A DNA stretch of 64,000 nt from UBA1858 sp964636225. Its GTDB lineage: Bacteria; Pseudomonadota; Gammaproteobacteria; UBA4575. A program made the translations under genes and the position numbers. Each line of letters begins with the position of its first letter. Within the stretch, counting starts at the first letter, position 1. Positions 26,224-35,178 of the stretch are shown here, in pieces. Where the stretch lies: the NCBI GenBank assembly GCA_964636225.1, contig CAZWQM010000008.1:10675-74674 (forward strand), in the 5' to 3' direction. The notes below the pieces were generated by a model, which saw only the letters and a list, made by a program, of their open reading frames with translations, made no database searches and was not told the DNA's origin.

Positions 26224-26844
26224 CTAATGGAGGCCTTGAATATACTGGGCTAATGCCTTGATCTCGGTATCAGTGAGGCGTTCTGTCACACTAACCATAA
26301 TGGCAGTGGTAGGATCAATATTTTTTTCCAGCGTGGGATCTATTGCTCGAAAAGCCATCAGTCGGCTTTCAGTGTATGTTGCGTGTTGCCCCCTTAATCT
26401 TGGAAATTTAGCGGGTAAATTACCCACACCATTGGGTCCATGACAGGCCGAACAGGCGGTAACATCTTTGTCAATAATACCGCCTCGGTAGATGGCTTGT
26501 CCCATTTTAACCAAATCAGGATCTGCTGCACCCGGTGTCCCTGTCTGAGATGAATAATAAGCCGCCAGATCATGCATATCTTGTTCGCTTAATGCGGCTG
26601 CCTGAGGGGCCATTAATGGGTTGGAGCGAGTCCCTTCTTTGAATCGAGTGAGTTGCTCAATGATATAGGGCGCACCCTGTCCGGCCAGTTTTGGCCATGC
26701 AGGATTGGCACTGTTTCCATCAGCTCCGTGACAGGCGGCACATGGAGCAGACTTCGCTTTACCCGCTTCAGCATCCGCTGCTGCAAATAACGAATGACTA
26801 CCTAATAGCAGTAGTAGAATTAATAATTGGATAGAAATTTTCAT
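26224..26844 (-). CDS. Cytochrome c4, diheme
   Basis: The 206-residue protein has a signal peptide (LLILLLLLGSHSLFAAA) and two heme c domains: CAACH at 35-39 and CSACH at 131-135, each with a distal Met loop (NPLMAP and AIMVSV). It is the periplasmic electron carrier that feeds cbb3- or other oxidases. The ATG at 26844 is chosen because GGAAGG lies just before it, while the ATG at 26865 has none. It is divergent from engB, as in Pseudomonas. Confidence 0.92.
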   Translation of the reverse strand: MKISIQLLILLLLLGSHSLFAAADAEAGKAKSAPCAACHGADGNSANPAWPKLAGQGAPYIIEQLTRFKEGTRSNPLMAPQAAALSEQDMHDLAAYYSSQTGTPGAADPDLVKMGQAIYRGGIIDKDVTACSACHGPNGVGNLPAKFPRLRGQHATYTESRLMAFRAIDPTLEKNIDPTTAIMVSVTERLTDTEIKALAQYIQGLH

Positions 26845-26963
26845 GTGACCTTCCCAAATGTGCATAATCTAAGTAAAACAACCCGTATATCCTCGCACCA
26901 ACAGGTGCCGGCGCCTTGTATACCATAAAACTATAAGGCCTCGCAAAACTAAGCTCGAATAAT

Positions 26964-27572
26964 ATGGATTTTAAAAACCAATTAGCTAAAACCACATTCT
27001 ACACCAGTGCGTCCAGCGCAGACTCATTACCCTCAGACCAGGGTAGCGAAGTCGCTTTTGCTGGCCGCTCAAATGCTGGTAAGTCCAGTGCCATTAACCG
27101 CCTATGCAGTCAAAAAGGTTTAGCCCGTACTTCAAAGACACCGGGGCGTACACAGTTAATCAATTTTTTTACGGTTTATGATTCAAATAAGTTGGCTGAT
27201 TTACCTGGATACGGTTACGCCAAAGCCAGTCACAGTAAGCAGCAGCAGTGGCTGGCATTACTTGATCACTACTTTACACATCGTCAGGTACTCAAAGGCA
27301 CAATAATTGTGATGGATATTCGCCACCCCTTTCAAGACTCTGATCAGAAAATGATCGATTGGTGTCTTCATCACCAGTGCTCGGTGCATTTGCTGCTGAA
27401 TAAGTCCGATAAACTCAGCCGAAATCAAGCTAACAATCAATTACAAAAGGCGAGAAACTTACTTTCCACATACTCAGCAGAATCCATTAGCGTACAACTA
27501 TTTTCCGCCATCACCGGAGTAGGTATGGAGGAAGCTATAAATAAGATATTTCACTGGTTTGGGGAGTATTAA
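26964..27572 (+). CDS. engB: Ribosome biogenesis GTPase EngB (YihA/YsxC)
   Basis: The 202-residue GTPase needed for 50S assembly has G1 GRSNAGKSS at residues 34-42, the switch segment with TSKTPGRTQ near 56-63, G3 DLPGYG at 79-84 and G4 NKSDK. It is convergent with polA, the same relation as in E. coli, where the sRNA gene spf lies between them; the corresponding gap here is rich in hairpins. Confidence 0.95.
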   Translation: MDFKNQLAKTTFYTSASSADSLPSDQGSEVAFAGRSNAGKSSAINRLCSQKGLARTSKTPGRTQLINFFTVYDSNKLADLPGYGYAKASHSKQQQWLALLDHYFTHRQVLKGTIIVMDIRHPFQDSDQKMIDWCLHHQCSVHLLLNKSDKLSRNQANNQLQKARNLLSTYSAESISVQLFSAITGVGMEEAINKIFHWFGEY

Positions 27573-27577
27573 AATGG

Positions 27578-27604
27578 CCCTGAAGCAATAAAATTGCTTC
27601 AGGG
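27578..27604. terminator. Perfect 11-bp hairpin after engB, likely bidirectional terminator
   Basis: CCCTGAAGCAA pairs perfectly with TTGCTTCAGGG around a TAAAA loop. It lies 5 bases after the engB stop. Minus-strand transcripts from the opposite side meet TTTT after CCA, so it could also end a minus-strand RNA. Confidence 0.7.
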
Positions 27605-27613
27605 AAATAAGTT

Positions 27614-27640
27614 AGGCTTGGAATTGGGGAGACCAAGCCT
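27614..27640. repeat. Second perfect inverted repeat in the engB-polA gap
   Basis: AGGCTTGG and CCAAGCCT form a perfect 8-bp stem with an 11-base G/A-rich loop. It is followed within 25 bases by a third possible hairpin (CCGCT against AGCGG, 27642-27662) and then TTTT. Two to three hairpins in 90 bases suggest a structured RNA or stacked terminators. Confidence 0.5.
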
Positions 27641-27724
27641 TCCGCTCAGGGAGGGAAGCGGTTTTGCAGTATCTGCACATGGTATTTAGGACTGAACGAG
27701 TTGGATTTAGTTCACAGAAAAATT

Positions 27725-28084
27725 TTAAAAACTTTTTTGAATATATATGCCGTAGCTTTCATCTTGTGCCTGACCGAATTGTGTGGGCCCGTCAAATTCG
27801 TATCCTAGCTTAGAGGTTACAGCATCGTTGAGTGTATCACTGGTGAAAACACCAATTTTTGTCTGGGCTTCTGGCAAAGGGGCAAATACTATTTGCTCCT
27901 GCTCATTGCCCTGATAGGTAGCCGCAATCCCTGTAGAAAGATTCGCCCATTCCCGTGATGTATTATGCTCTTCCGATTTAACGCCATGGTATAGATCAAG
28001 CAACTGGTCACGCTGCAGATCCAGTGCATGCGATGATGTGCTTAATGTCAGTGTGGCCCCAATTACATAGAAGTACTGTTTCAT
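27725..28084 (-). CDS. Small exported protein of unknown function
   Basis: The 119-residue protein begins with a signal peptide (FYVIGATLTLSTSSHALD, cleavage near 19). The mature part is polar and ends GIYIQKSF, without a recognised domain. The ATG at 28084 is chosen because GAGGAT precedes it and the signal peptide starts there; the ATG at 28126 would add a charged leader that spoils the signal. It lies downstream of polA on the same strand, 135 bases away, so it probably has its own promoter. Confidence 0.6.
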   Translation of the reverse strand: MKQYFYVIGATLTLSTSSHALDLQRDQLLDLYHGVKSEEHNTSREWANLSTGIAATYQGNEQEQIVFAPLPEAQTKIGVFTSDTLNDAVTSKLGYEFDGPTQFGQAQDESYGIYIQKSF

Positions 28085-28218
28085 ATTCTTATCCTCGTCC
28101 TGTTTGAATCCCTTCTTACAGCCCAATCTAGTGTTGGTTAAAGTAAGCGTTGGCGTGAATTATATGAAGCGGTTCGAATTCTAGGAGTGGCTCAGGATTA
28201 ATGGTTATAGACTCACGA

Positions 28219-30924
28219 TTAATGGGCCTCATCCCAGTTCAGCCCACTGTTGGCATCCACTTCCAGCGGGACATCCAGATCTGCGGCCGCCACCATGCGA
28301 GAAACTATGTTTTCTCTGGCTTCTTGTAAAAATGTGTTCTTGATCTCAAAAACCAGTTCGTCGTGCACCTGCATAATCATCAAGACCGGCTTTTCAGACT
28401 GGTATATCCATTCATCAATGGAAATCATCGCGCGTTTAATAATATCCGCTGCACTGCCTTGCATGGGCGCATTGATGGCGGTGCGTTCGGCATACTGGCG
28501 ACGTTGTGCATTTCGAGAGTTGATTTCTGGCAAGTACAGACGTCGTCCAAAGATAGTTTCCACATAGCCCTGCTCATGCGCAAGTTCTCGTGTTGCATCC
28601 ATATATTCCCGCACTCCAGGGTAACGCTCAAAATATAAATCAATATAGCTTTGTGCTTCCCCACGTGAAACACCAAGTTGTTTCCCCAGTCCAAAAGCAG
28701 ACATTCCATAGATCAGTCCAAAATTCACCGCTTTAGCCGCTCGTCGTTGCTGCTTTGAGACTTTATCAATATCAACCGCAAAGACTTCTGATGCAGTTGC
28801 GCTGTGAATATCTTTCCCATGCGCAAACGAAGCTACAAGTCGTTCATCTTTAGACAGGTGCGCCATAATACGTAATTCTATTTGCGAGTAATCCGCTGCC
28901 AGCAAAGAACACTGCTTGTTGGCAATAAAGGCCTGGCGAATTCGTCGCCCTTCTTCTGTTCGTATCGGTATATTTTGTAAATTCGGCTCGGTGGAAGACA
29001 ATCTGCCAGTGGAAGCCACAGCCTGATGATAAGAAGTGTGAACTCGCCCAGTCGCTTTACAGATTTGTTTGGGCAACTTATCAACATAAGTCGTTTTTAA
29101 TTTCTTCAATGATCGATACTCAAGGATCATTTCTGGAAATTCATAATCTCTGGCCAGTTCCTGCAAAACATCCTCCGCCGTGGAAGGTTGACCTTTGGGC
29201 GTTTTACGAATAACCGGCAATTCCAGTTGTTCAAAGAGTATTTTTTGTAACTGTTTGGGAGAATCGAGGTTGAATTGTTCGCCAATAACTTCGTGAGCTT
29301 GTATTTCCAGCTGTATGATTTTTTCAGACAGTTCTTTACTTTGAGATGCAAGCAATTTGGAATCGATCAGCACACCATTGCATTCAAGTCGCGAAAGAAC
29401 AGACAGCATGGGCACTTCGATATCACGATAAAGTATCTGCTGTTTTTCAAGCTTTTCTAATTGTGGCCAGAAATGATGATGCAGTTGCAGGCACATGTCG
29501 GCATCTTCTGCGGCATAGTCTAACGCGACATCCAGCTCAACCTGATTAAAAGTAATTTGCTTGGCACCTTTACCGGCAACGTCTTCGAACTTGATATTTT
29601 CATGACCCAGATGCAGTTCACATAGAGTATCCAGATCGTGTCGACTGGCGACGGAATTCACAACATAAGACTCCAGCATGGTGTCATGCTGAATGCCGGC
29701 GAGTTTAATATCATGGCGGGACAATACTGATTGATCGTATTTTAAATTGTGCCCAACTTTAGCTATCGACGAATCGGCAAGTACATCTGCGATGTGCTCC
29801 AGAGCTTCCTTCAGTGTCAGCTGCTTGGGTGCACCAGTGTAATCATGGGCCACCGGTAGATAAGCGGCCTCACCCGGCTGAACAGAAAATGACATACCGA
29901 CAAGATTAGCCACCATGTAGTCCAGACTGTCTGTTTCTGTATCAAATGCAAATATATCGGCTTTTTTTAATTTACCAATCCATTTGGAAAGCTCTTTTTT
30001 AGTCAGTATTAGCTGGTAGTCTTTTTCTTTATCGACAGAATTCGCACTCGCATCAGTTGGGCTTTCTTCTTGTGCATCCAGTTCATCTAGCCAGGTTTTA
30101 AAATCCAGATCCTTATATAACTTGGCCAGAAGCTGGTTGTTCCTCGCCCCTAACTGCAAATTATCTATGTCAAAGTCGAGTTTTACATCACATTTAATTG
30201 TCGCCAGCTGATAAGACAAGGGCAGCTGGTCCACTGCTGCACGCAGCTTCTCACCTATCTTACCTTTGATTTCATCTGCATGATCAATGACGCCCTGCAT
30301 AGTTTCAAACTGTTGCAACCATTTTACTGCCGTCTTTGGGCCGACACCGGGAACACCGGGTATGTTGTCAACTTTATCTCCGATTAGTGCCAGATAGTCT
30401 ATGATTTGTTCAGGTGCAACACCGAACTTCTCAGTGACGCCCTCAACATTCATACGCGTATCGTTCATGGTGTTAATTAATGAGACATGCTCATTCACTA
30501 ACTGAGCCATATCTTTATCGCCTGTAGATACCAGCACTCTATGTTTGTCTACCACTGCTTCATGCGCCAGAGTTCCTATCACATCATCCGCTTCAACTTC
30601 ATCCACACAAAGCAATGGAATTCCCAACGCTTTAATCAGTGCGTGCAATGGCTCAATTTGTAAACGCAGATCGTCCGGCATCGGCGGTCGTGTAGCTTTG
30701 TATTGTTTAAATAACTTGTGTCGGAATGTTTTTCCTTTGGCATCAAATATCACCGCAACACGATCTGGCTGCTCTTCCTCTATCAGCTTGCGTATCATAC
30801 GCAGCACACCATATACCGCACCGGTTGGTGTACCCTGTTTATTTGTTAATGGAGGCAGTGCATGAAATGCACGATACAAATACGAGGAGCCATCAACTAA
30901 AAGTAGTAAAGGGTGTTTTGCCAT
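28219..30924 (-). CDS. polA: DNA polymerase I
   Basis: The 901-residue protein has all three domains: the 5' nuclease (LLLVDGSSYLYRAFHALPP, EADDVIG, SLIGDKVDNIPGVPGVGPKT-like region), the 3'-5' proofreading domain with DEDD residues visible (FDTETD, NLKYD, DYAAEDAD), and the family A polymerase with motif A DYSQIELR, motif B KAVNFGLIYGM and motif C VHDELVFE. It removes primers and fills gaps. Length is typical. It is convergent with engB and divergent from the LOG gene. Confidence 0.97.
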   Translation of the reverse strand: MAKHPLLLLVDGSSYLYRAFHALPPLTNKQGTPTGAVYGVLRMIRKLIEEEQPDRVAVIFDAKGKTFRHKLFKQYKATRPPMPDDLRLQIEPLHALIKALGIPLLCVDEVEADDVIGTLAHEAVVDKHRVLVSTGDKDMAQLVNEHVSLINTMNDTRMNVEGVTEKFGVAPEQIIDYLALIGDKVDNIPGVPGVGPKTAVKWLQQFETMQGVIDHADEIKGKIGEKLRAAVDQLPLSYQLATIKCDVKLDFDIDNLQLGARNNQLLAKLYKDLDFKTWLDELDAQEESPTDASANSVDKEKDYQLILTKKELSKWIGKLKKADIFAFDTETDSLDYMVANLVGMSFSVQPGEAAYLPVAHDYTGAPKQLTLKEALEHIADVLADSSIAKVGHNLKYDQSVLSRHDIKLAGIQHDTMLESYVVNSVASRHDLDTLCELHLGHENIKFEDVAGKGAKQITFNQVELDVALDYAAEDADMCLQLHHHFWPQLEKLEKQQILYRDIEVPMLSVLSRLECNGVLIDSKLLASQSKELSEKIIQLEIQAHEVIGEQFNLDSPKQLQKILFEQLELPVIRKTPKGQPSTAEDVLQELARDYEFPEMILEYRSLKKLKTTYVDKLPKQICKATGRVHTSYHQAVASTGRLSSTEPNLQNIPIRTEEGRRIRQAFIANKQCSLLAADYSQIELRIMAHLSKDERLVASFAHGKDIHSATASEVFAVDIDKVSKQQRRAAKAVNFGLIYGMSAFGLGKQLGVSRGEAQSYIDLYFERYPGVREYMDATRELAHEQGYVETIFGRRLYLPEINSRNAQRRQYAERTAINAPMQGSAADIIKRAMISIDEWIYQSEKPVLMIMQVHDELVFEIKNTFLQEARENIVSRMVAAADLDVPLEVDANSGLNWDEAH

Positions 30925-31004
30925 AAGTAGAAAATATATTTCATTATTGTAGATAAGCAGATTACAACGTTATCATGTACCTCCACGCAAGGGAAAAATA
31001 GAGT

Positions 31005-31727
31005 ATGACAGATCAAACTAGAGAACGGTCCGTGGCAGGCAGCAGCGGCTCCAGCACCTTATCACGTGAAAGCTGGAAAATATTCCAAATAATGGCGGAA
31101 TTTGTGGAGGGCTTTGAGCGTTTATCCAACATTCCGCCATCAGTGAGTATTTTCGGTTCGGCACGCATCCCCAAAGATCATCCTTTTTATAAATTAACTG
31201 AAACAATTTCACGCAAGCTATCAGACGCTGGTTTTTCAGTGGTCAGCGGAGGCGGACCTGGCATTATGGAAGCAGCCAACAAAGGCTGCTTTGCCGGAAA
31301 ATCTCCCAGTGTAGGTTTAAACATTATGTTGCCGCATGAACAGTCTGGCAATCCGTTTCAGGATATATCATTAAACTTTAGGCATTTTTTTTCACGCAAA
31401 GTCATGTTCGTTAAATATGCATCTGCTTATGTAGTTCTGCCGGGAGGATTCGGCACGCTAGATGAGCTGGCAGAAATTCTGACTTTAGTGCAAACCGGTA
31501 AATCACGTAAAATTCCGATCATCCTTGTTCAGTCCGACTTCTGGGACGGCTTATTGAATTGGTTCAAGGAGTCGTTATTAAAACATGGCGCAATCTCTCC
31601 GACTGATCTGGATTTAATGAAAGTGATTGATGACCCATCAGAAGTGGTCACCGCAATATTTGACTACTACGAAGGAAGAACATTTGAGCCTTCAACAGAA
31701 GAACAAGAAAAACTACTCGAATTATAA
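31005..31727 (+). CDS. LOG family nucleotide-binding protein
   Basis: The 240-residue Rossmann-fold protein carries both family signatures: SGGGPGIMEAAN near residues 81-92 and PGGFGTLDE at 146-154. Characterised LOG proteins are cytokinin-type phosphoribohydrolases or nucleotide 5'-monophosphate nucleosidases; the substrate here is unknown. It is a single gene between polA and the TRAP genes. Confidence 0.85.
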   Translation: MTDQTRERSVAGSSGSSTLSRESWKIFQIMAEFVEGFERLSNIPPSVSIFGSARIPKDHPFYKLTETISRKLSDAGFSVVSGGGPGIMEAANKGCFAGKSPSVGLNIMLPHEQSGNPFQDISLNFRHFFSRKVMFVKYASAYVVLPGGFGTLDELAEILTLVQTGKSRKIPIILVQSDFWDGLLNWFKESLLKHGAISPTDLDLMKVIDDPSEVVTAIFDYYEGRTFEPSTEEQEKLLEL

Positions 31728-31765
31728 TTCAAGATTTAACAACCGAATAATGCCTGTTTAACACT

Positions 31766-32266
31766 ATGCTAGAAAAAACCCAGTCAAACATTAATCGTTT
31801 AAACGACTGGTTAGGCCGCAGTGTGGCATGGTTTATACTGGCTATGGTGCTCATCACTTTTTTCAATGTGGTCATGCGTTATGGCTTCAACTTTGGCCTG
31901 ATCACCATTCAGGAAAGTGTTATTTATCTGCATAGCTTCGTATTTATGCTGGCAATAGCTTACACGTATAAACATAATGAACATGTCAGAGTTGATATCT
32001 TCTATGCCAACTACTCCGACAAACAAAAAGCGTGGGTCGATTTGCTGGGCACTTTATTTTTATTATTTCCATTTTGCCTTTATTTAACTTTTTCCAGTTG
32101 GGAATATACCGCCAATTCATGGAAATTATTGGAGGGTTCACGTGAAGCAGGCGGTCTGCCACTTGTTTTTATTCTTAAGTCTCTTATTCCATTAATGCCG
32201 GTCCTTTTGTTGCTACAGGGCATCTCTACTGTATGCAGTAGTCTGATTACCATTCGCACAAAATAA
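31766..32266 (+). CDS. TRAP transporter small permease (DctQ type)
   Basis: The 166-residue protein has four transmembrane helices (first at about 18-38, VAWFILAMVLITFFNVVMRY) and the DctQ motif of an early Arg (VMRYGFNFGLIT) followed by an EHVRVD segment. It forms the membrane part of a sodium-driven tripartite ATP-independent transporter with the DctM gene 6 bases downstream. The substrate-binding gene lies on the opposite strand. Confidence 0.9.
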   Translation: MLEKTQSNINRLNDWLGRSVAWFILAMVLITFFNVVMRYGFNFGLITIQESVIYLHSFVFMLAIAYTYKHNEHVRVDIFYANYSDKQKAWVDLLGTLFLLFPFCLYLTFSSWEYTANSWKLLEGSREAGGLPLVFILKSLIPLMPVLLLLQGISTVCSSLITIRTK

Positions 32267-32271
32267 CTGTT

Positions 32272-33651
32272 ATGGAATTCATTGCTTTCATTATGTTTCT
32301 AGTTGTCGTCATTGTATTAATGATTGGTTATCCAGTGGCTTTTACACTCGCAGGTGTATCGCTGGCATTTGCATTTCTCGGCAACTTCATTCATGGCTTT
32401 GATGCTTCACTAATGCATGCACTCCCCAGTCGCATCTTTGGCATTATGAATAATGAAACCCTGATTGCAGTTCCATTATTTGTGTTTATGGGGATCACTT
32501 TAGAACGCGCCAAGATAGCGGAAAACTTACTCGATACCATGTCACGTTTATTTGGCTCTATGCGAGGTGGGCTGGCATATTCGGTCGTGATTGTTGGAAT
32601 GCTATTAGCCGCCAGCACTGGAATTGTTGGTGCGACAGTCGTCACGATGGGTTTGCTCTCATTGCCGACCATGTTAAAAAGAAATTACAGTCCGGCTTTA
32701 TCCAGCGGGATTATCTGCGCCTCAGGCACGCTAGGGCAGATCATCCCGCCTTCTATTATTCTAGTATTACTTGGCGATGTTCTCTCTTCTGCCTATCAGC
32801 AGGCTCAGCTTGATCAAGGCATTTTTTCACCAGACACTGTAACGGCGAGTGATTTATTTGCCGGCGCTATCATTCCCGGCATGATGCTGGTGGCTTTTTA
32901 TATTATCTATCTGGTTTATATTGCAATCAGTCAGCCTGCCTCCATGCCAGCCGCAGACAAAGACAAAACCGATAGCAGTTTATTAGCGCTATGTCTGCGT
33001 GCATTACTTCCGCCCATTGCATTAATTTTTGCTGTATTGGGATCTATCATCGGTGGCCTGGCCACTCCAACCGAGGCCGCTTCGGTTGGCGCGGTTGGGG
33101 CGCTTATTCTGGCAGCAATTAATCGACAGCTAAACACGGCTTGTATACAACATGTAATACGAAGCAGTGTGCGTGTCACGTGCATGGTATTTGCCATTTT
33201 TATTGGGGCGTCGATATTTTCATTAGTGTTTCGAGGTTATGGTGGCGATGAAGCGATTCATGCCGCATTAACTCAACTGCCCGGTGGGACTTTTGACGCG
33301 GTAGCGACCGTGATGCTGATTATGTTCCTACTTGGCTTTGTTTTAGACTTTATTGAGATTACTTTTGTAGTAGTGCCTATTGTAGGCCCGATACTGCTTA
33401 TGATGGGTGTAGACCCTATATGGTTAGGCATTATGATTGCAATTAATCTGCAAACATCTTTTCTCACTCCACCATTTGGATTCGCGCTGTTTTATTTGAG
33501 AGGCGTCACATCAAAAATAGTCACAACACAACAGATATACAGAGGTGTGCTGCCGTTTATTTTGATTCAGCTTGTGGTCCTTGGGTGTCTCGCCAAGTGG
33601 CCAGAGCTGGCCACTTGGTTACCCGAGAAATTAAATTCCGAAGTTAATTAG
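32272..33651 (+). CDS. TRAP transporter large permease (DctM type)
   Basis: The 459-residue protein has about 12 transmembrane helices and DctM family motifs, for example SLPTMLKRNYSP with the following SGTLGQIIPPSI and GLATPTEAASVGA. It is the transport channel. Its stop overlaps by 2 bases the stop of a small minus-strand gene, so the two transporter halves are convergent. Confidence 0.92.
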   Translation: MEFIAFIMFLVVVIVLMIGYPVAFTLAGVSLAFAFLGNFIHGFDASLMHALPSRIFGIMNNETLIAVPLFVFMGITLERAKIAENLLDTMSRLFGSMRGGLAYSVVIVGMLLAASTGIVGATVVTMGLLSLPTMLKRNYSPALSSGIICASGTLGQIIPPSIILVLLGDVLSSAYQQAQLDQGIFSPDTVTASDLFAGAIIPGMMLVAFYIIYLVYIAISQPASMPAADKDKTDSSLLALCLRALLPPIALIFAVLGSIIGGLATPTEAASVGAVGALILAAINRQLNTACIQHVIRSSVRVTCMVFAIFIGASIFSLVFRGYGGDEAIHAALTQLPGGTFDAVATVMLIMFLLGFVLDFIEITFVVVPIVGPILLMMGVDPIWLGIMIAINLQTSFLTPPFGFALFYLRGVTSKIVTTQQIYRGVLPFILIQLVVLGCLAKWPELATWLPEKLNSEVN

Positions 33652-33881
33652 TAAGAAGATACTTTTGGTACCAGCTGGAAGTATCCAACAATCACCAAAA
33701 TCAAGTAAGCCAGTCCTACTGCAAATGTAAAACTTTTTTTGCCTATAGAAGCTTCATTGGTTGCGCGCAAAGGGCCTGACATAATCACAATAGCAATGAT
33801 CGCGCAGGCTAGAAAGAAGCCCTGAGTACCATATTCCTTCGCATCCCACATGTGTTTCCATTTAGTGTAAAGATCGTCCAT
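33648..33881 (-). CDS. Small two-helix membrane protein beside the TRAP genes
   Basis: The 77-residue protein has two hydrophobic helices (FFLACAIIAIVIMSGPL at about 22-38 and FAVGLAYLILVIVGYFQL at about 53-70). I do not recognise a family. It lies behind the TRAP binding-protein gene on the same strand (137-base gap) and its stop overlaps that of dctM. A good AGGAGG-like site precedes the ATG (GGGAGGAATA). Role in transport is possible but unproven. Confidence 0.55.
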   Translation of the reverse strand: MDDLYTKWKHMWDAKEYGTQGFFLACAIIAIVIMSGPLRATNEASIGKKSFTFAVGLAYLILVIVGYFQLVPKVSSY

Positions 33882-34018
33882 TATTCCTCCCGTGTTATGG
33901 CGGTATGTTTTCGTTATTATAAAAATTTTGGCATTATATCAGCCACTTAAAAATAATGCCTGATTTATCGCGACACCCATGCGCACTAGATAATTTCTTT
34001 TAATTCATTGAGTTACAA

Positions 34019-35140
34019 TTATCTTATATTCAGATAGGCGCGCTCAGATATATTGTACCAAGCTTTGGATTTTTTCATAAAGCCCTGATAGGAATCATAG
34101 ATCTCACGCGCAAAGGAATCGTTTCCAACTACTTCGGCCACCACCTGCTCAGATAATCCGCGCAACTTCTCTATTACGTCAGCAGGAAATTCTCTCACAT
34201 CCACATGGTGCTGACTGACTAATGTCTCAAGTGCATCATTATTGCGTGCAACATATTCCAGCATCATGTCCTGATTAGCTACACGCGCAGCATTACGCAT
34301 AATACTTTGTAAATCAGCTGGCAAACTATTAAAAGCGTTTTCATTAATAAAACATTCCAGCGTGGTGCCCGGTTCGTGCCATCCCGGTGAATAATAATAT
34401 TTTGCCGCCTTGTGTAAACCAAATGCCAGATCATTGTAAGGCCCGACCCATTCAGTAGCATCAATGACACCTTTTTGCAAAGACACAAATAAATCACCGC
34501 CAGGAATATTTACTGGTGTCCCACCCGCCAAACGTAATACCTCACCGCCCAATCCGGGGATACGCATTTTAAGCCCTTGCAAATCTGCTACAGAATTGAT
34601 TTCCTTGTTAAACCAGCCCCCCATTTGCACCATAGTGTTTCCGGCAGCCATCGGTACCAGACCAAATGGTTCATAAGCACGCTGCCATAATTCCATGCCG
34701 CCACCATGGTACAGCCACGCGTTCATTTCATTTGCCGTCATACCAAAAGGTACCGTAGAAAAAAATTGCAGCGCAGGATTTTTACCTTTCCAGTAGTACG
34801 CGGAACCGTGTCCCATCTCGGCTGTACCGGCAGTTACCGCATCAAATATCTCAAGTGCAGGGACAATTTCACCCGCCCCGTAAACTTTAATATTTACACG
34901 TCCATTGGACATTTCATGAATAATTTTTGCCAGATACTCCGCGCTGGTTCCCAAGCCAGGAAAATTCTTGGGCCAGGTAGTAATCATTTTCCAGTTAAAA
35001 ATTTCTGTGTTGGCAGGTGAACCAGAGCCGCTCTGGCTCACAGACTGGTCATTACATGAAGCCAACGTGCAACTGGCTGCACCTATACCCAGGTACTGTA
35101 AAAATTTTCTGCGTGTTTTTTTATCAACCACTCTTGCCAC
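34019..35140 (-). CDS. TRAP transporter substrate-binding protein, TakP-like
   Basis: The 373-residue protein begins with a twin-arginine motif (RRKFLQYLG) and ends its leader with a lipobox-like LASC (C29), so it may be exported folded by Tat and anchored. The mature part starts FNWKMITTWPKNFPGLGTSAEYL, the pattern of TakP, which binds alpha-keto acids and related carboxylates. Other motifs are AEMGHGSAYYWKGKNP and MAAGNTMVQMGGWF. It is convergent with the permease genes, an unusual split of the operon. Confidence 0.87.
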   Translation of the reverse strand: MARVVDKKTRRKFLQYLGIGAASCTLASCNDQSVSQSGSGSPANTEIFNWKMITTWPKNFPGLGTSAEYLAKIIHEMSNGRVNIKVYGAGEIVPALEIFDAVTAGTAEMGHGSAYYWKGKNPALQFFSTVPFGMTANEMNAWLYHGGGMELWQRAYEPFGLVPMAAGNTMVQMGGWFNKEINSVADLQGLKMRIPGLGGEVLRLAGGTPVNIPGGDLFVSLQKGVIDATEWVGPYNDLAFGLHKAAKYYYSPGWHEPGTTLECFINENAFNSLPADLQSIMRNAARVANQDMMLEYVARNNDALETLVSQHHVDVREFPADVIEKLRGLSEQVVAEVVGNDSFAREIYDSYQGFMKKSKAWYNISERAYLNIR

Positions 35141-35178
35141 CTTTTATGTTTGCAGATTTTTAAGACCGTCGAAAAACT

